DNA of 11,735 nt from Clostridia bacterium (GTDB lineage Bacteria > Bacillota > Clostridia > Christensenellales > DTU072). The DNA is taken from contig JAQVQU010000021.1 of the NCBI GenBank assembly GCA_028701415.1, forward strand, positions 2,593 through 14,327, in the 5' to 3' direction. This document shows, one piece after another, positions 1 through 7,227 of this stretch; the first letter of the stretch is position 1; each line of letters starts with the position of its first letter. The position numbers and the translations under genes were made by a program. The notes beneath the pieces were generated by a model that did no database searches, had not been told where the DNA came from, and saw only the letters and a program-made list of their open reading frames with translations.

Positions 1-19
1 TATCTCCATCTTTTTTCTC

Positions 20-3000
20 TTATGGAGAAGTTAAATAAACCCTCACATAAAAGTATATTCCGGAATGTAAAATATCAAGAGATTTATTTGTAAGGCCTGA
101 TATGACCTGATTCTCGATCTCGGTAATGTAAGTAATATACTCAGAATGGAATATAAAATAGGAATAGGGGATATCCTCATGTTCTTCGTTATATCTCTCA
201 TGCAAATCGGTAAGGTATTCCTCAGAAAGCATAATCTCTCCCCAAAGATCCTCTTCGCTTCCAAGTTCTGCGGGAATATATGTCGACAAGTAATATGTAA
301 GTTCATCATCTGAATCAATTAGTGAATCGTATTCAGGTTCTGCTGAAATATCTTCCTCAAAGCCTCCCGGATATGACTCGGTTTCGCTTTCTGGATATAC
401 TCCGTAAACATTTCTCGTATTCGCCGCTTCTTCATCTGTCAAGAACAAATACTTATGGGATAACATCTCATAGTACCCAGGTTCGCTCTCCCAAGTCGCT
501 TCTACTGTATCGCTTGCCCAGGTAGCATCGGCAACGTACCATCTTCCATCTACCATTACTTTGTTCCATGCGTGTCCTATCTGTGTGGGACCAGACAATA
601 GTCCGGTAAGCTTGTAGTTATTAATTCCTTCCATACTAAGTAGCAAACTCATAGCTTTAGATATGCCATCACATACTGCTGTTCCTCTCAATATTTCAGT
701 AACGTTCCCTTGTTCATCGATAATTCCCTTGAAGACTCCTTCAAGGAAGAAACTATCCGAAGTAGAATCATATCCTCCCCCTCCTTGAGTTGCATCAAGT
801 AAAGAGTGGTTGTATCCTACATTTTCAGAAAGCCAGTCATATATTGCGTGAACCTTTTGTTCGTCGCTCATTCCAGATGAGATGATTGTATACAAAACTT
901 TTCTTGCTATTCTGTAAATCTCTTCAGCACTGCTCCCCTCAGCGACCACAGGTTTATATCCATTGATTGTTGCCCAGAAGAGTTCGTTACTTGTAGAAAC
1001 CTCATACTCAAAGAGCAAAGAATCTATCGGAAGAAGTTCCTGTTCTCCTCTTGGTATTTCAGCATAATGTGTTACGTAATTTAACTCGGTATATGGAATC
1101 TCATCTTCAAAGGAGGTGGGGGAATCTGCAGTATTTAACAAGAGAGAGAATTGGTTTCTTCCTCCCCTGATTTGAGTGTCTCCCCAGTACACTCCATACG
1201 AAGTTGATTCAACATAGGTACCCATTGAGTATGCAAGCAAATCATACAGATTTATGATGCCCGTATCCGTAGAGCTGGGTTGAGTCGCAGCACCTTTTGT
1301 ATATACCCCCTCGGGCAGATTGTCCGCAATAATGGGAATCATAAGGTCAAATGTATATGTGTTCGTGCCTGTCTTCAACGCCTCATCTTCCGGTCTAAAT
1401 ATAGCAATGTAATTTAGCAACTTCCCGAAGTCCTCTATGCTACTTATATATCTGTTAAATCCCGGTATGATTTCATCAAAATATGGATAAACTAATGTGG
1501 AAATTGTTCCTGCTTGATAAGTAGTCCATTCTGACCAATTATATCTTCCACCCTTAACTCTATATGAGAAAGCCTCATTGAAAGCGGCCCTCTCTAAGTC
1601 AATATACATTCCGTTTTTATCAAAATTATCTTCATGATCAGGATTTGTTGAATCATAAGTAAAATACTCCTCACTTCCTGGGGCTCCTTTCTTTATTTCC
1701 ACCCTGTATGAAGTGTTATACGGAAGTGGATCCCAAGATATGTACGGGTAATATTCCTCACCCACTTTTTTGCCCTCTAATGAAAGTCCAAATATGTCTG
1801 TGCCATAGCTTGCAGTGGATACACTGATAGATAAAGTGTTGGAATATACTCCCGATGAAATCCCTTTAACCACTGCCATGGCTTTCATTGTATAAGTACC
1901 CGACTCCCTAAATACATAGTCGAGGTCCGGAATGGTAGACATAGCACCAGTTGATCTTCTAAACAGGATTTCATTATTTGAAGGGGTAGTGATTTCCCAT
2001 TTATAACTTTCGGGTGGGAAGACTGAATCAGCATAGGTGGCACCTATTAGCAGAATATCTCCTGTTGCAAAAGTCGTATCAGTATTCCAAATATCTATAT
2101 TGAAATTCTCAAGTGGGTAATATACGTTTATCTCGCTTGACTGTAAAACTTGTATTTGCGAGCTGTTTTCAAGTTTAGCTACTATTCTGTATTTTCCACT
2201 TGGCAGATTGCCCGGAATATAGTTCAAAACTGGATTATCTTTAACCCCTACCGTGTTAATAGGGGTGTTATTTACATACCATGTGATTCCTGGGGCGGGG
2301 TCGCAGACATTATCAAGTCTATTTAATACAAAACTTACCATTTCTGAAGATCCCACCATTTGGTTCAATGCGGAAGTATCGGTAATCATATCCAAACGAT
2401 AGTTCAGAGGAGCATAAATAACGCTTATTATCACATGTGCTGTTATTTCCACCTTGGAGCCTTCTGGTCTTGAAACCGCCCATATATCAACTACACCAAT
2501 AGAAAGAGGGGTCACTACCCCATCCCTGCTCACCGTAGCTATACTATTATCTCCAGTTCTGTATGTTAGATTTCTTCCCTTCAACGCGTGAGTGGGCTTA
2601 AAAATTGGCTCAAGCTGCACCGAACCCTCGTGGAGCTCTATCTCCATCTCGGAATCCTTAAAAAAGAGGTTTTCTACTGGAACGCTTTCAATTATTACTT
2701 GAATTTGCAGGCTAATTTTGGGGTTGTCCGCACTGATAAGTCGTATTGGAATTGGGATATTATTCCCATAATCATCAACTTTTAAAGCTCTCGCAAACAA
2801 CTTTCCATCCATGGATATGTTTAAATAATCCCTGTCTTCAGTATTGACGTGCTTGTAATAAACTCCCTTATTTTTTGCATCAAAAGGATAAACTATTGGC
2901 TCAAGTTGAAATTCTCTGGCGTCCCCCTCGGGAGCAAGATATACCGTTGTATCCTTGACCTGTATTTGAGTTACCTCGGCTGTTGCGATTAAATTCTCTC

Positions 3001-3076
3001 CACAACCTTGAAGAGACAAGATTATTGCAACCACGAAAATGACAAGGATTATTGTAATTAAGCCGGTTTTTTTCAT
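20..3076 (-). CDS. Surface lipoprotein with Ig-like/Fn3-like stalk and transglutaminase-like domain
   Basis: This gene encodes 1018 aa. The N-terminus is a lipoprotein signal: Lys-Lys, a hydrophobic stretch (about residues 5–21) and an LQGC lipobox with Cys25, so the protein should be lipid-anchored on the outer face of the membrane. Next come two BIG2-like beta-sandwich segments (about 33–130 and 133–220; the second has the GDNSIATVSRDGVVT-type motif), two further Ig/PKD-like segments (about 225–425) and an Fn3-like segment (about 428–525). The C-terminal part holds a transglutaminase-like core (about 745–870) with the triad Cys802 (TAVCDG), His835 (GHAWNKV) and Asp850 (WYVADATW). The family includes amidases, proteases and crosslinking enzymes acting on peptides or the cell wall; the substrate here is unknown. 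The C-terminal tail is acidic. The start fits the signal peptide, but the GGAG at 3090–3093 is about 13 bases from the ATG, which is long. Nineteen bases follow the stop and contain another GGAG, so a downstream gene may begin just outside the window. Confidence 0.85.
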   Translation of the reverse strand: MKKTGLITIILVIFVVAIILSLQGCGENLIATAEVTQIQVKDTTVYLAPEGDAREFQLEPIVYPFDAKNKGVYYKHVNTEDRDYLNISMDGKLFARALKVDDYGNNIPIPIRLISADNPKISLQIQVIIESVPVENLFFKDSEMEIELHEGSVQLEPIFKPTHALKGRNLTYRTGDNSIATVSRDGVVTPLSIGVVDIWAVSRPEGSKVEITAHVIISVIYAPLNYRLDMITDTSALNQMVGSSEMVSFVLNRLDNVCDPAPGITWYVNNTPINTVGVKDNPVLNYIPGNLPSGKYRIVAKLENSSQIQVLQSSEINVYYPLENFNIDIWNTDTTFATGDILLIGATYADSVFPPESYKWEITTPSNNEILFRRSTGAMSTIPDLDYVFRESGTYTMKAMAVVKGISSGVYSNTLSISVSTASYGTDIFGLSLEGKKVGEEYYPYISWDPLPYNTSYRVEIKKGAPGSEEYFTYDSTNPDHEDNFDKNGMYIDLERAAFNEAFSYRVKGGRYNWSEWTTYQAGTISTLVYPYFDEIIPGFNRYISSIEDFGKLLNYIAIFRPEDEALKTGTNTYTFDLMIPIIADNLPEGVYTKGAATQPSSTDTGIINLYDLLAYSMGTYVESTSYGVYWGDTQIRGGRNQFSLLLNTADSPTSFEDEIPYTELNYVTHYAEIPRGEQELLPIDSLLFEYEVSTSNELFWATINGYKPVVAEGSSAEEIYRIARKVLYTIISSGMSDEQKVHAIYDWLSENVGYNHSLLDATQGGGGYDSTSDSFFLEGVFKGIIDEQGNVTEILRGTAVCDGISKAMSLLLSMEGINNYKLTGLLSGPTQIGHAWNKVMVDGRWYVADATWASDTVEATWESEPGYYEMLSHKYLFLTDEEAANTRNVYGVYPESETESYPGGFEEDISAEPEYDSLIDSDDELTYYLSTYIPAELGSEEDLWGEIMLSEEYLTDLHERYNEEHEDIPYSYFIFHSEYITYITEIENQVISGLTNKSLDILHSGIYFYVRVYLTSP

Positions 3077-3095
3077 ACTTTAATTATTTCTCCAC

Positions 3096-3107
3096 AGCCT
3101 TACGGCT
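3096..3107 (-). promoter_or_regulatory. Small GNRA-type hairpin beside the lipoprotein ribosome site
   Basis: In the transcript, AGCC and GGCU pair around a GUAA loop, which is a GNRA tetraloop. The hairpin sits immediately upstream of the GUGGAG sequence that is the best ribosome-site candidate of the lipoprotein gene. It is only 4 bp, so its role is uncertain. It may set the effective distance between ribosome site and start codon. Confidence 0.3.
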
Positions 3108-3130
3108 TTTCCTCAATCCTTATCCATCTT

Positions 3131-3166
3131 CCTCACGCGAAAAAGAACATGCGAGTGCGCATGAGG
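3131..3166 (-). promoter_or_regulatory. Alternative hairpins at the 5' end of the lipoprotein mRNA
   Basis: The predicted transcript starts near 3167. Two exclusive structures can then form. Structure A pairs CAUGCG (3163–3158) with CGCAUG (3153–3148) around CACU and is followed at once by UUCUUUUU, so it looks like a short intrinsic terminator. Structure B pairs CCUCAUGCG (3166–3158) with CGCGUGAGG (3139–3131), nine pairs including one G-U, around an 18-base loop. Both use bases 3158–3163. The pairing is seen directly. Regulation, 5'-end stabilisation, or a DNA operator at the start point are alternative inferences. Confidence 0.45.
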
Positions 3167-3173
3167 TGATTTT

Positions 3174-3202
3174 ATTATATCAACGCGCGTATATTATGTC
3201 AA
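3174..3202 (-). promoter_or_regulatory. Consensus sigma-A promoter of the lipoprotein gene
   Basis: On the minus strand, TTGACA (3202–3197) and TATAAT (3179–3174) are separated by exactly 17 bases. Both hexamers match the sigma-70/sigma-A consensus fully. The predicted start is near 3167, giving a leader of about 90 bases. The spacer contains the 8-bp palindrome ACGCGCGT (3183–3190), a possible repressor contact. The gene therefore has its own transcription unit, separate from the ABC genes upstream. Confidence 0.85.
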
Positions 3203-3257
3203 TGTACGCATTGTGTACTAATATGAACTGTATCTAAAAGTTTAAAAAAAGAAAAAA

Positions 3258-3347
3258 GGGAAAAATTCTTTATTAACGATGAAAATCTGTTATTTTTTAA
3301 AAGGTAAAAATCCTTTGTTAACGACGAAAATCTGTTATTTTTTAGAG
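3258..3347. repeat. 45-bp tandem duplication spanning the permease stop codon
   Basis: Two adjacent 45-bp copies (3258–3302 and 3303–3347) match at 39 of 45 positions; five of the six differences are transitions. The shared core reads GAAAATCTGTTATTTTTTA. The second copy covers the last 13 bases of the permease gene including its stop codon, and the same TAA recurs in frame in the other copy. The unit is 15 codons long and stays open in another minus-strand frame, but no start or ribosome site supports translation there. Confidence 0.9.
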
Positions 3348-4279
3348 GAAAATTTAACTTTCTTAGTATATGAAAGCAGTAAATTAAGGCCCACAAAAAC
3401 TACAACTGATGCAGCTAAAACAACAGCCATTATATCTGGACCTATCATCTTGCCGAACATGTTAAGTTCAATTGAGTATCCCCCCTTTATTCCATCAATC
3501 ACTTGGGGAGGAAGAGATCCATCTATTCTCAGTTGCTCAAGGGGGCTATTCATAAAAAAGTTCTTAAGTAATCCTGCTGAATGGCTTCCTGGGATGGAAG
3601 AAGAAATGTACTGAACTGGCTTTGCCATCATTCCCATGGGCATGTAAGCTCCGATAAAAAAACCTAGGGTAGAACTAACCAGTCCTACTACTGCCCCCAC
3701 TTGAGCTTCGGTCTTTAAAAAGGAGCATATAAAAACAGTAATCAAGGTTGAGGACAAACAAGACAAAACAACCGTGCCTATTATACCCATAACATCCGAG
3801 AAAGATAAATACCAACCCCCACCTAGTGCCAAAAACAAAAAAGCTACTATCATTAATCCGGTTAGAGATATGATTGTAATCGTGAAATTGTATAAAAAAT
3901 AACTAAATGTAATAATCCATTTTTTTATGGGTGAAGTCAATAGATCGTTCTCTGTTCCTCTCTCCTTATCCCTAGCCATTATTGTATTTGCGCTCAAGGA
4001 AACCGATATACATGCAGTTGCTAACATACCGCTAAGCATCCAACCATCTATAAACCCTTTTATTGCTTTTTCAGGGGGAGTAATCTGTGCATTTACAAAA
4101 ATATTAGTAATTGAGTTTGACTGTATATCCCCTAAGAAGACAACGTATAACAGGAGTATTATTAAAGAACCAAGTAGAGAAAAGAATACCGTTGCCTTAT
4201 CTTTATAGTAAATTATCACGGCTCTTCTTGTAAGTTGAGCAAGAATATTTAAATCATTTTTTAATTCAATCTTTTTCAC
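3335..4279 (-). CDS. ABC-2 type transporter permease
   Basis: The 314-aa membrane protein has about six hydrophobic helices (near residues 31–49, 81–101, 122–150, 165–187, 196–216 and 284–305). The cytoplasmic segment ARDKERGTENDLLTSPI (102–118) resembles the conserved E-(x)-GT-x-E-x-L-x-x-SP motif of ABC-2 exporter permeases. The start is GTG, one base after the ATPase stop. Its AGAGGT ribosome site (4290–4285) lies within the end of the ATPase gene, so the two are probably translationally coupled and form one exporter. The substrate is unknown; the family exports drugs, peptides, lipids or polysaccharides. The last codons lie inside a 45-bp tandem duplication, so the C-terminal KK-stop may have been remodelled by it. 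No hairpin terminator is visible behind it. Confidence 0.88.
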   Translation of the reverse strand: MKKIELKNDLNILAQLTRRAVIIYYKDKATVFFSLLGSLIILLLYVVFLGDIQSNSITNIFVNAQITPPEKAIKGFIDGWMLSGMLATACISVSLSANTIMARDKERGTENDLLTSPIKKWIITFSYFLYNFTITIISLTGLMIVAFLFLALGGGWYLSFSDVMGIIGTVVLSCLSSTLITVFICSFLKTEAQVGAVVGLVSSTLGFFIGAYMPMGMMAKPVQYISSSIPGSHSAGLLKNFFMNSPLEQLRIDGSLPPQVIDGIKGGYSIELNMFGKMIGPDIMAVVLAASVVVFVGLNLLLSYTKKVKFSSKK

Positions 4280-4280
4280 T

Positions 4281-5198
4281 TTATACCTCTAACTTCTTCC
4301 CAGTAGCATTCAAAAAGACATCATCCATATCCCCCTTGAAATATTCAAAATCATTTGAAAATTGAGGGTAAGAGTTCAATAATTCAATTGCCTCATATCC
4401 CTTTTTAAGGCGGATTATATAACATTCGTTTTCATATTTGAAAGAATAACCAAGTTTTGATAAAATTTCTTCCGTTTCGGAGGATTTATTAATATATAAC
4501 CTCAAATACTCTCCAGAATATTCTTTCTTTAAGTTATTCGGGGTATCGTTTGCAATAATCTTTCCAGAATCAATTATGACTACATTATTTGCCTTTTCTG
4601 ACTCTTCCATATAATGGGTGGTCAAAAACACTGTCATATTTTTTTCTTTTCTAATTCCGTTTAAAATATTCCAAATCATTTTTCTGGTCTTTGCATCCAA
4701 ACCGGTAGTCGGTTCGTCCAAAAACAAAATCTCTGGGTAATGAATGAGCCCCCTCGCTATATCTACTCTTCTTTTTTGCCCTCCACTAAGTTTACCAAGG
4801 GGTCTTTTCAAAAGATCCTCAAGCTCTAGAAGGGAACTGAGTTCCTTGATTCTTTCATCACATCCTTTTCCGTGTAATCCATAAAAACTGGCTCTAATTG
4901 CCAAATTGTCTCTAACCGATAAAAGAGGATCCAGAACTGAATTTTGAAAAACAACCCCAATTCTGTTTTTTATTGTGCTAGGGGCCTGGTCAAGATCGAT
5001 GTTGTCAATAACTACTCTTCCTGAATCCTTTCTAAGTTGTGTGCAAAGTATATTTATTGTTGTGCTCTTCCCCGCCCCATTAATCCCTAAAAAAGCAAAA
5101 AGAGACCCCCTTTCAACAGTAAATGAAATATCATCCACTGCTTTAATGTCTCCGAAATATTTAACCAAATTGTTTATTTCAATAATTTTCCCCATCAT
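4281..5198 (-). CDS. ABC transporter ATP-binding protein (DrrA/CcmA type)
   Basis: The 305-aa protein has every nucleotide-binding motif in order: Walker A GINGAGKST (38–46), Q-loop Gln85, signature LSGGQ (137–141), Walker B ILFLDEP (157–163), D-loop GLD (166–168) and H-loop His195. Residues after about 220 form the C-terminal extension seen in DrrA-type ATPases (DUF4162-like), ending in the DDVFL segment typical of that family. It should power the permease encoded one base downstream. Two adjacent ATGs are possible (5198 and 5195); the AAGGGA ribosome site lies 5 or 8 bases before them, and either would work. The gene is separated from the O-antigen-ligase-like gene by 136 bases that hold a plausible promoter. 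The transported substrate cannot be read from the sequence. Confidence 0.93.
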   Translation of the reverse strand: MMGKIIEINNLVKYFGDIKAVDDISFTVERGSLFAFLGINGAGKSTTINILCTQLRKDSGRVVIDNIDLDQAPSTIKNRIGVVFQNSVLDPLLSVRDNLAIRASFYGLHGKGCDERIKELSSLLELEDLLKRPLGKLSGGQKRRVDIARGLIHYPEILFLDEPTTGLDAKTRKMIWNILNGIRKEKNMTVFLTTHYMEESEKANNVVIIDSGKIIANDTPNNLKKEYSGEYLRLYINKSSETEEILSKLGYSFKYENECYIIRLKKGYEAIELLNSYPQFSNDFEYFKGDMDDVFLNATGKKLEV

Positions 5199-5287
5199 TT
5201 ATTCCCTTTTCTCTTGCCTGAAAAGAAGTTTTTCTCTTTCTCAGTTATTTCTAAACAAATATATTTTCCACCGCAGTTTCTACTTCA

Positions 5288-5316
5288 ATTAGATTATTTT
5301 CTTCTTAAAAAATCAA
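5288..5316 (-). promoter_or_regulatory. Possible promoter of the ABC transporter genes
   Basis: On the minus strand, TTGATT (5316–5311) and TCTAAT (5293–5288) are 17 bases apart, within the 136-base gap upstream of the ABC ATPase. Both hexamers match the consensus in four or five positions. In DNA this AT-rich such a match can arise by chance. The ABC genes could also be read through from the ligase-like gene, because no terminator is visible between them. Confidence 0.4.
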
Positions 5317-5334
5317 TCAGGATTATAAAAATTC

Positions 5335-6789
5335 TTATTTGCTTTGCTTTCTTATTCCGTTCATGACTCTTCCATTCTCTTTAAAAGCCCTACAGTAAGA
5401 ATCATCCACTTGCATTTCCATAACAAACGACATTATCAACAATTGTATAAAAAATGTGGGAGGGAAAAATAAGATAGGATCTATCATCGCGTAACCTTCA
5501 AAAATCCACATGCACGCAAGCAAAACATAACAGTAGGGGCTTTTTTCAATAAAAAACGTCCTATATCTTGCATAATAATAGTATGCATAACACAATAGCC
5601 CAACTATTCCCGAACACGCAGCGATTTGAATTATTGTGGAATGGAAAAGGTAGGGAGAGAAATTAACATGCTGGAGACCAATACCAAAATCCCAACCTGA
5701 GCCGAAAACTGGATGTCTCAAAAAAACATTCAATCCATAAAGGTAAATATCAAATCTTCCATTATCATCCATCCCAAAGCTACTAAGTCTTTCTATAATT
5801 GTATGGAAGAAAGTCTGGTAAAAACCTACAAATATCCCTATAGCAACGCCAAAAACTGCTCCGAATGTAAAAGTCATCTGGAGTTTATTTTCCGACTTAA
5901 TAAAGACATATACAGATAAAATTACCATTCCTATTGTGGAAAACAAGAGTGCTCCTCTTGAACTCGCCGAAACCATCAGCATGAATTCTAAAGCAGCTTT
6001 AAGAATAAATAAAAAGGTATATTTGTTTTTGCTGATTATGAAATAAAAATTAGCAGGCATATATAAAATCAAGGTTGCCGCTACTGGATTGGGGCTTCCC
6101 CATCCCAAATTCAAGCCTTTATCCGAAATACAAGTCATTAATGCCTGGAAACTCCCTAGGTTAATATAAAAAACAATAATTTGGATGCTAACCACAAGGC
6201 CAGCTGCAACCATCATCTTCATTAGGGTTTTAATAAGCTTTCTCCTGTCCTTAATCTTGTCCTTCCCCACGGCTAGAAAATAGATAAATGCAAAAGACAA
6301 AACTATGAATAAAGCAGCGTAAATAAGCATCCATGTCCAGTTTCTCCACCACTTAAATAATCCACCTAAAATCATTGGGATTAGTATTAAAAACATAGAA
6401 AAAGTGGTTTTTCTCATTTTACCCGGTTCTAAAACTTCCTTAAAATTTGGTTTGAACCTAATCAAATTAAAAACTATAGATAAAACCAATACTATACAGG
6501 GGTAAATTAGCCAAGCATAATTTGAAAACTGCTCTTGTGCTTTTATATTTGCAGTTGGCAGCATAAAAAACATCAAAGCAAAAATGGGTGTACTGTCTGG
6601 GCAAGTACAAAGCATAAAAATTGTCATAATAATCATTATGAATAGAAAATATACCCATGCTCCATCCGCCCAAACGGAAATCACCCATCCAGAAACGGAC
6701 AAAAATGCCATTATGAGAATAAACAAATCGGAATGAAAAAATCTATTAGATAGTTCCTCTATCTTCTTCCATGTAGCAGATACTTCCAT
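5335..6789 (-). CDS. O-antigen ligase/polymerase-like polytopic membrane protein
   Basis: The 484-aa protein is largely hydrophobic, with about 11–12 membrane helices. It has the layout of the Wzy_C/O-antigen ligase superfamily: a helix with SSRGALL, then a large extracytoplasmic loop (about 335–385) with NGRFDIYLYG (Arg345), HPVFGSGWDFG and a terminal LFHSTIIQ (His383). Many relatives have HN where this one has HS. Members move a lipid-linked glycan onto an acceptor or polymerise glycan units; in Gram-positive bacteria they usually serve capsule, teichoic acid or other surface glycans. No glycosyltransferase lies in the window, so the glycan is unknown. The ATG follows TAGGAGA with good spacing. 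It lies first in a minus-strand run ahead of an ABC exporter, but a functional link is only an inference from proximity. Confidence 0.75.
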   Translation of the reverse strand: MEVSATWKKIEELSNRFFHSDLFILIMAFLSVSGWVISVWADGAWVYFLFIMIIMTIFMLCTCPDSTPIFALMFFMLPTANIKAQEQFSNYAWLIYPCIVLVLSIVFNLIRFKPNFKEVLEPGKMRKTTFSMFLILIPMILGGLFKWWRNWTWMLIYAALFIVLSFAFIYFLAVGKDKIKDRRKLIKTLMKMMVAAGLVVSIQIIVFYINLGSFQALMTCISDKGLNLGWGSPNPVAATLILYMPANFYFIISKNKYTFLFILKAALEFMLMVSASSRGALLFSTIGMVILSVYVFIKSENKLQMTFTFGAVFGVAIGIFVGFYQTFFHTIIERLSSFGMDDNGRFDIYLYGLNVFLRHPVFGSGWDFGIGLQHVNFSPYLFHSTIIQIAACSGIVGLLCYAYYYYARYRTFFIEKSPYCYVLLACMWIFEGYAMIDPILFFPPTFFIQLLIMSFVMEMQVDDSYCRAFKENGRVMNGIRKQSK

Positions 6790-6857
6790 ATTTCTCCTAT
6801 CAAAAACCCGCCCTTTTTCAAATATATGTTACTACTATTCCCAGAAAAGTGCCACAA

Positions 6858-6872
6858 ATTACAGGGTGTAAT
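6858..6872. promoter_or_regulatory. Dyad ATTACA-N3-TGTAAT upstream of the ligase-like gene
   Basis: A perfect 6-bp inverted repeat with a GGG centre lies about 70 bases before the ligase-like start codon and 33 bases from the 38-bp array. Its TACA/TGTA arms recall the dyads inside the array, but with three central bases, not two. It could be a repressor operator; no regulator gene in the window points to one. Confidence 0.35.
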
Positions 6873-6904
6873 ATTATTGCCATTCTAACGTCGGCCAGTG
6901 ACAA

Positions 6905-7196
6905 ATTGTTTTCCGTTCAGTACAAGTGTATATCACTTCTTAATCGTTTTCTGTTCCGTACAAATGTTTATCACTTCTTAATTGTTTTCTGTTCAGTACA
7001 AATGTATATCTCTTCCTAATTGTTTTCCGCTCCGTACAAATGTATAACATTTCCTAATTGTTTTCCGTTCAGTACAAATGTATATCACTTCCTAATTGTT
7101 TTCCGTTCAGTACAAATGTATATCACTTCCTAATTGTTTTCCGTTCAGTACAAATGAATATCATTTCCTAAATTGTTTTTCGTTCAGTACATTTGT
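6905..7196. repeat. 38-bp tandem repeat array, 7 full copies plus one degenerate copy
   Basis: Full units start at 6905, 6943, 6981, 7019, 7057, 7095 and 7133, each exactly 38 bp with no spacers. The copies at 7057 and 7095 are identical. The copies nearest the ligase-like gene are the most diverged. An eighth copy from 7172 keeps the first half and then decays into the mrnC promoter. Each unit begins ATTGTTTT (or ATCG) and contains CAGTACAAATGTATATC or a close variant. Because 38 is not a multiple of three, no reading frame persists through it. Five units carry TACA-NN-TGTA. The lack of spacers excludes CRISPR. Confidence 0.97.
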
Positions 7197-7221
7197 TAAT
7201 AATCTTTCGTTATTGTATAAT
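7193..7221 (+). promoter_or_regulatory. mrnC promoter at the edge of the repeat array
   Basis: TTGTTA (7193–7198) and TATAAT (7216–7221) are separated by 17 bases, a strong sigma-A-type match. The -35 box lies in the degenerate last unit of the 38-bp array. The expected start point, seven bases past the -10 box, is A7228, the first base of the ATG of mrnC. The bases between (GCGCGT) form a GC-rich discriminator. Confidence 0.75.
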
Positions 7222-7227
7222 GCGCGT

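Larger units (their letters stand above)
6790..7227. other. Gene-free divergent region between ligase-like gene and mrnC
   Basis: These 438 bases hold no credible gene. From left to right: the ribosome site of the minus-strand ligase-like gene (6793–6799), an unassigned stretch with the dyad at 6858–6872, the 38-bp tandem array (6905 to about 7196), and the mrnC promoter. I found no convincing -35/-10 pair for the ligase-like gene. A plus-strand reading frame from 7096 is open into mrnC only because of the repeat sequence. Confidence 0.8.

Noticed and set aside
3199..3396. Minus-strand frame translating the 45-bp repeat
   Set aside because: It overlaps the permease end and the lipoprotein promoter, is low in complexity and lacks a ribosome site.
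6905..7170. CRISPR array
   Set aside because: The 38-bp units are head-to-tail with no unique spacers between them, and no cas gene lies nearby.
7096..7227. N-terminal extension of mini-RNase III (44 residues)
   Set aside because: It is a translation of the 38-bp repeat, lies upstream of the promoter, and has no counterpart in the family. The RNase III fold begins after ATG 7228.
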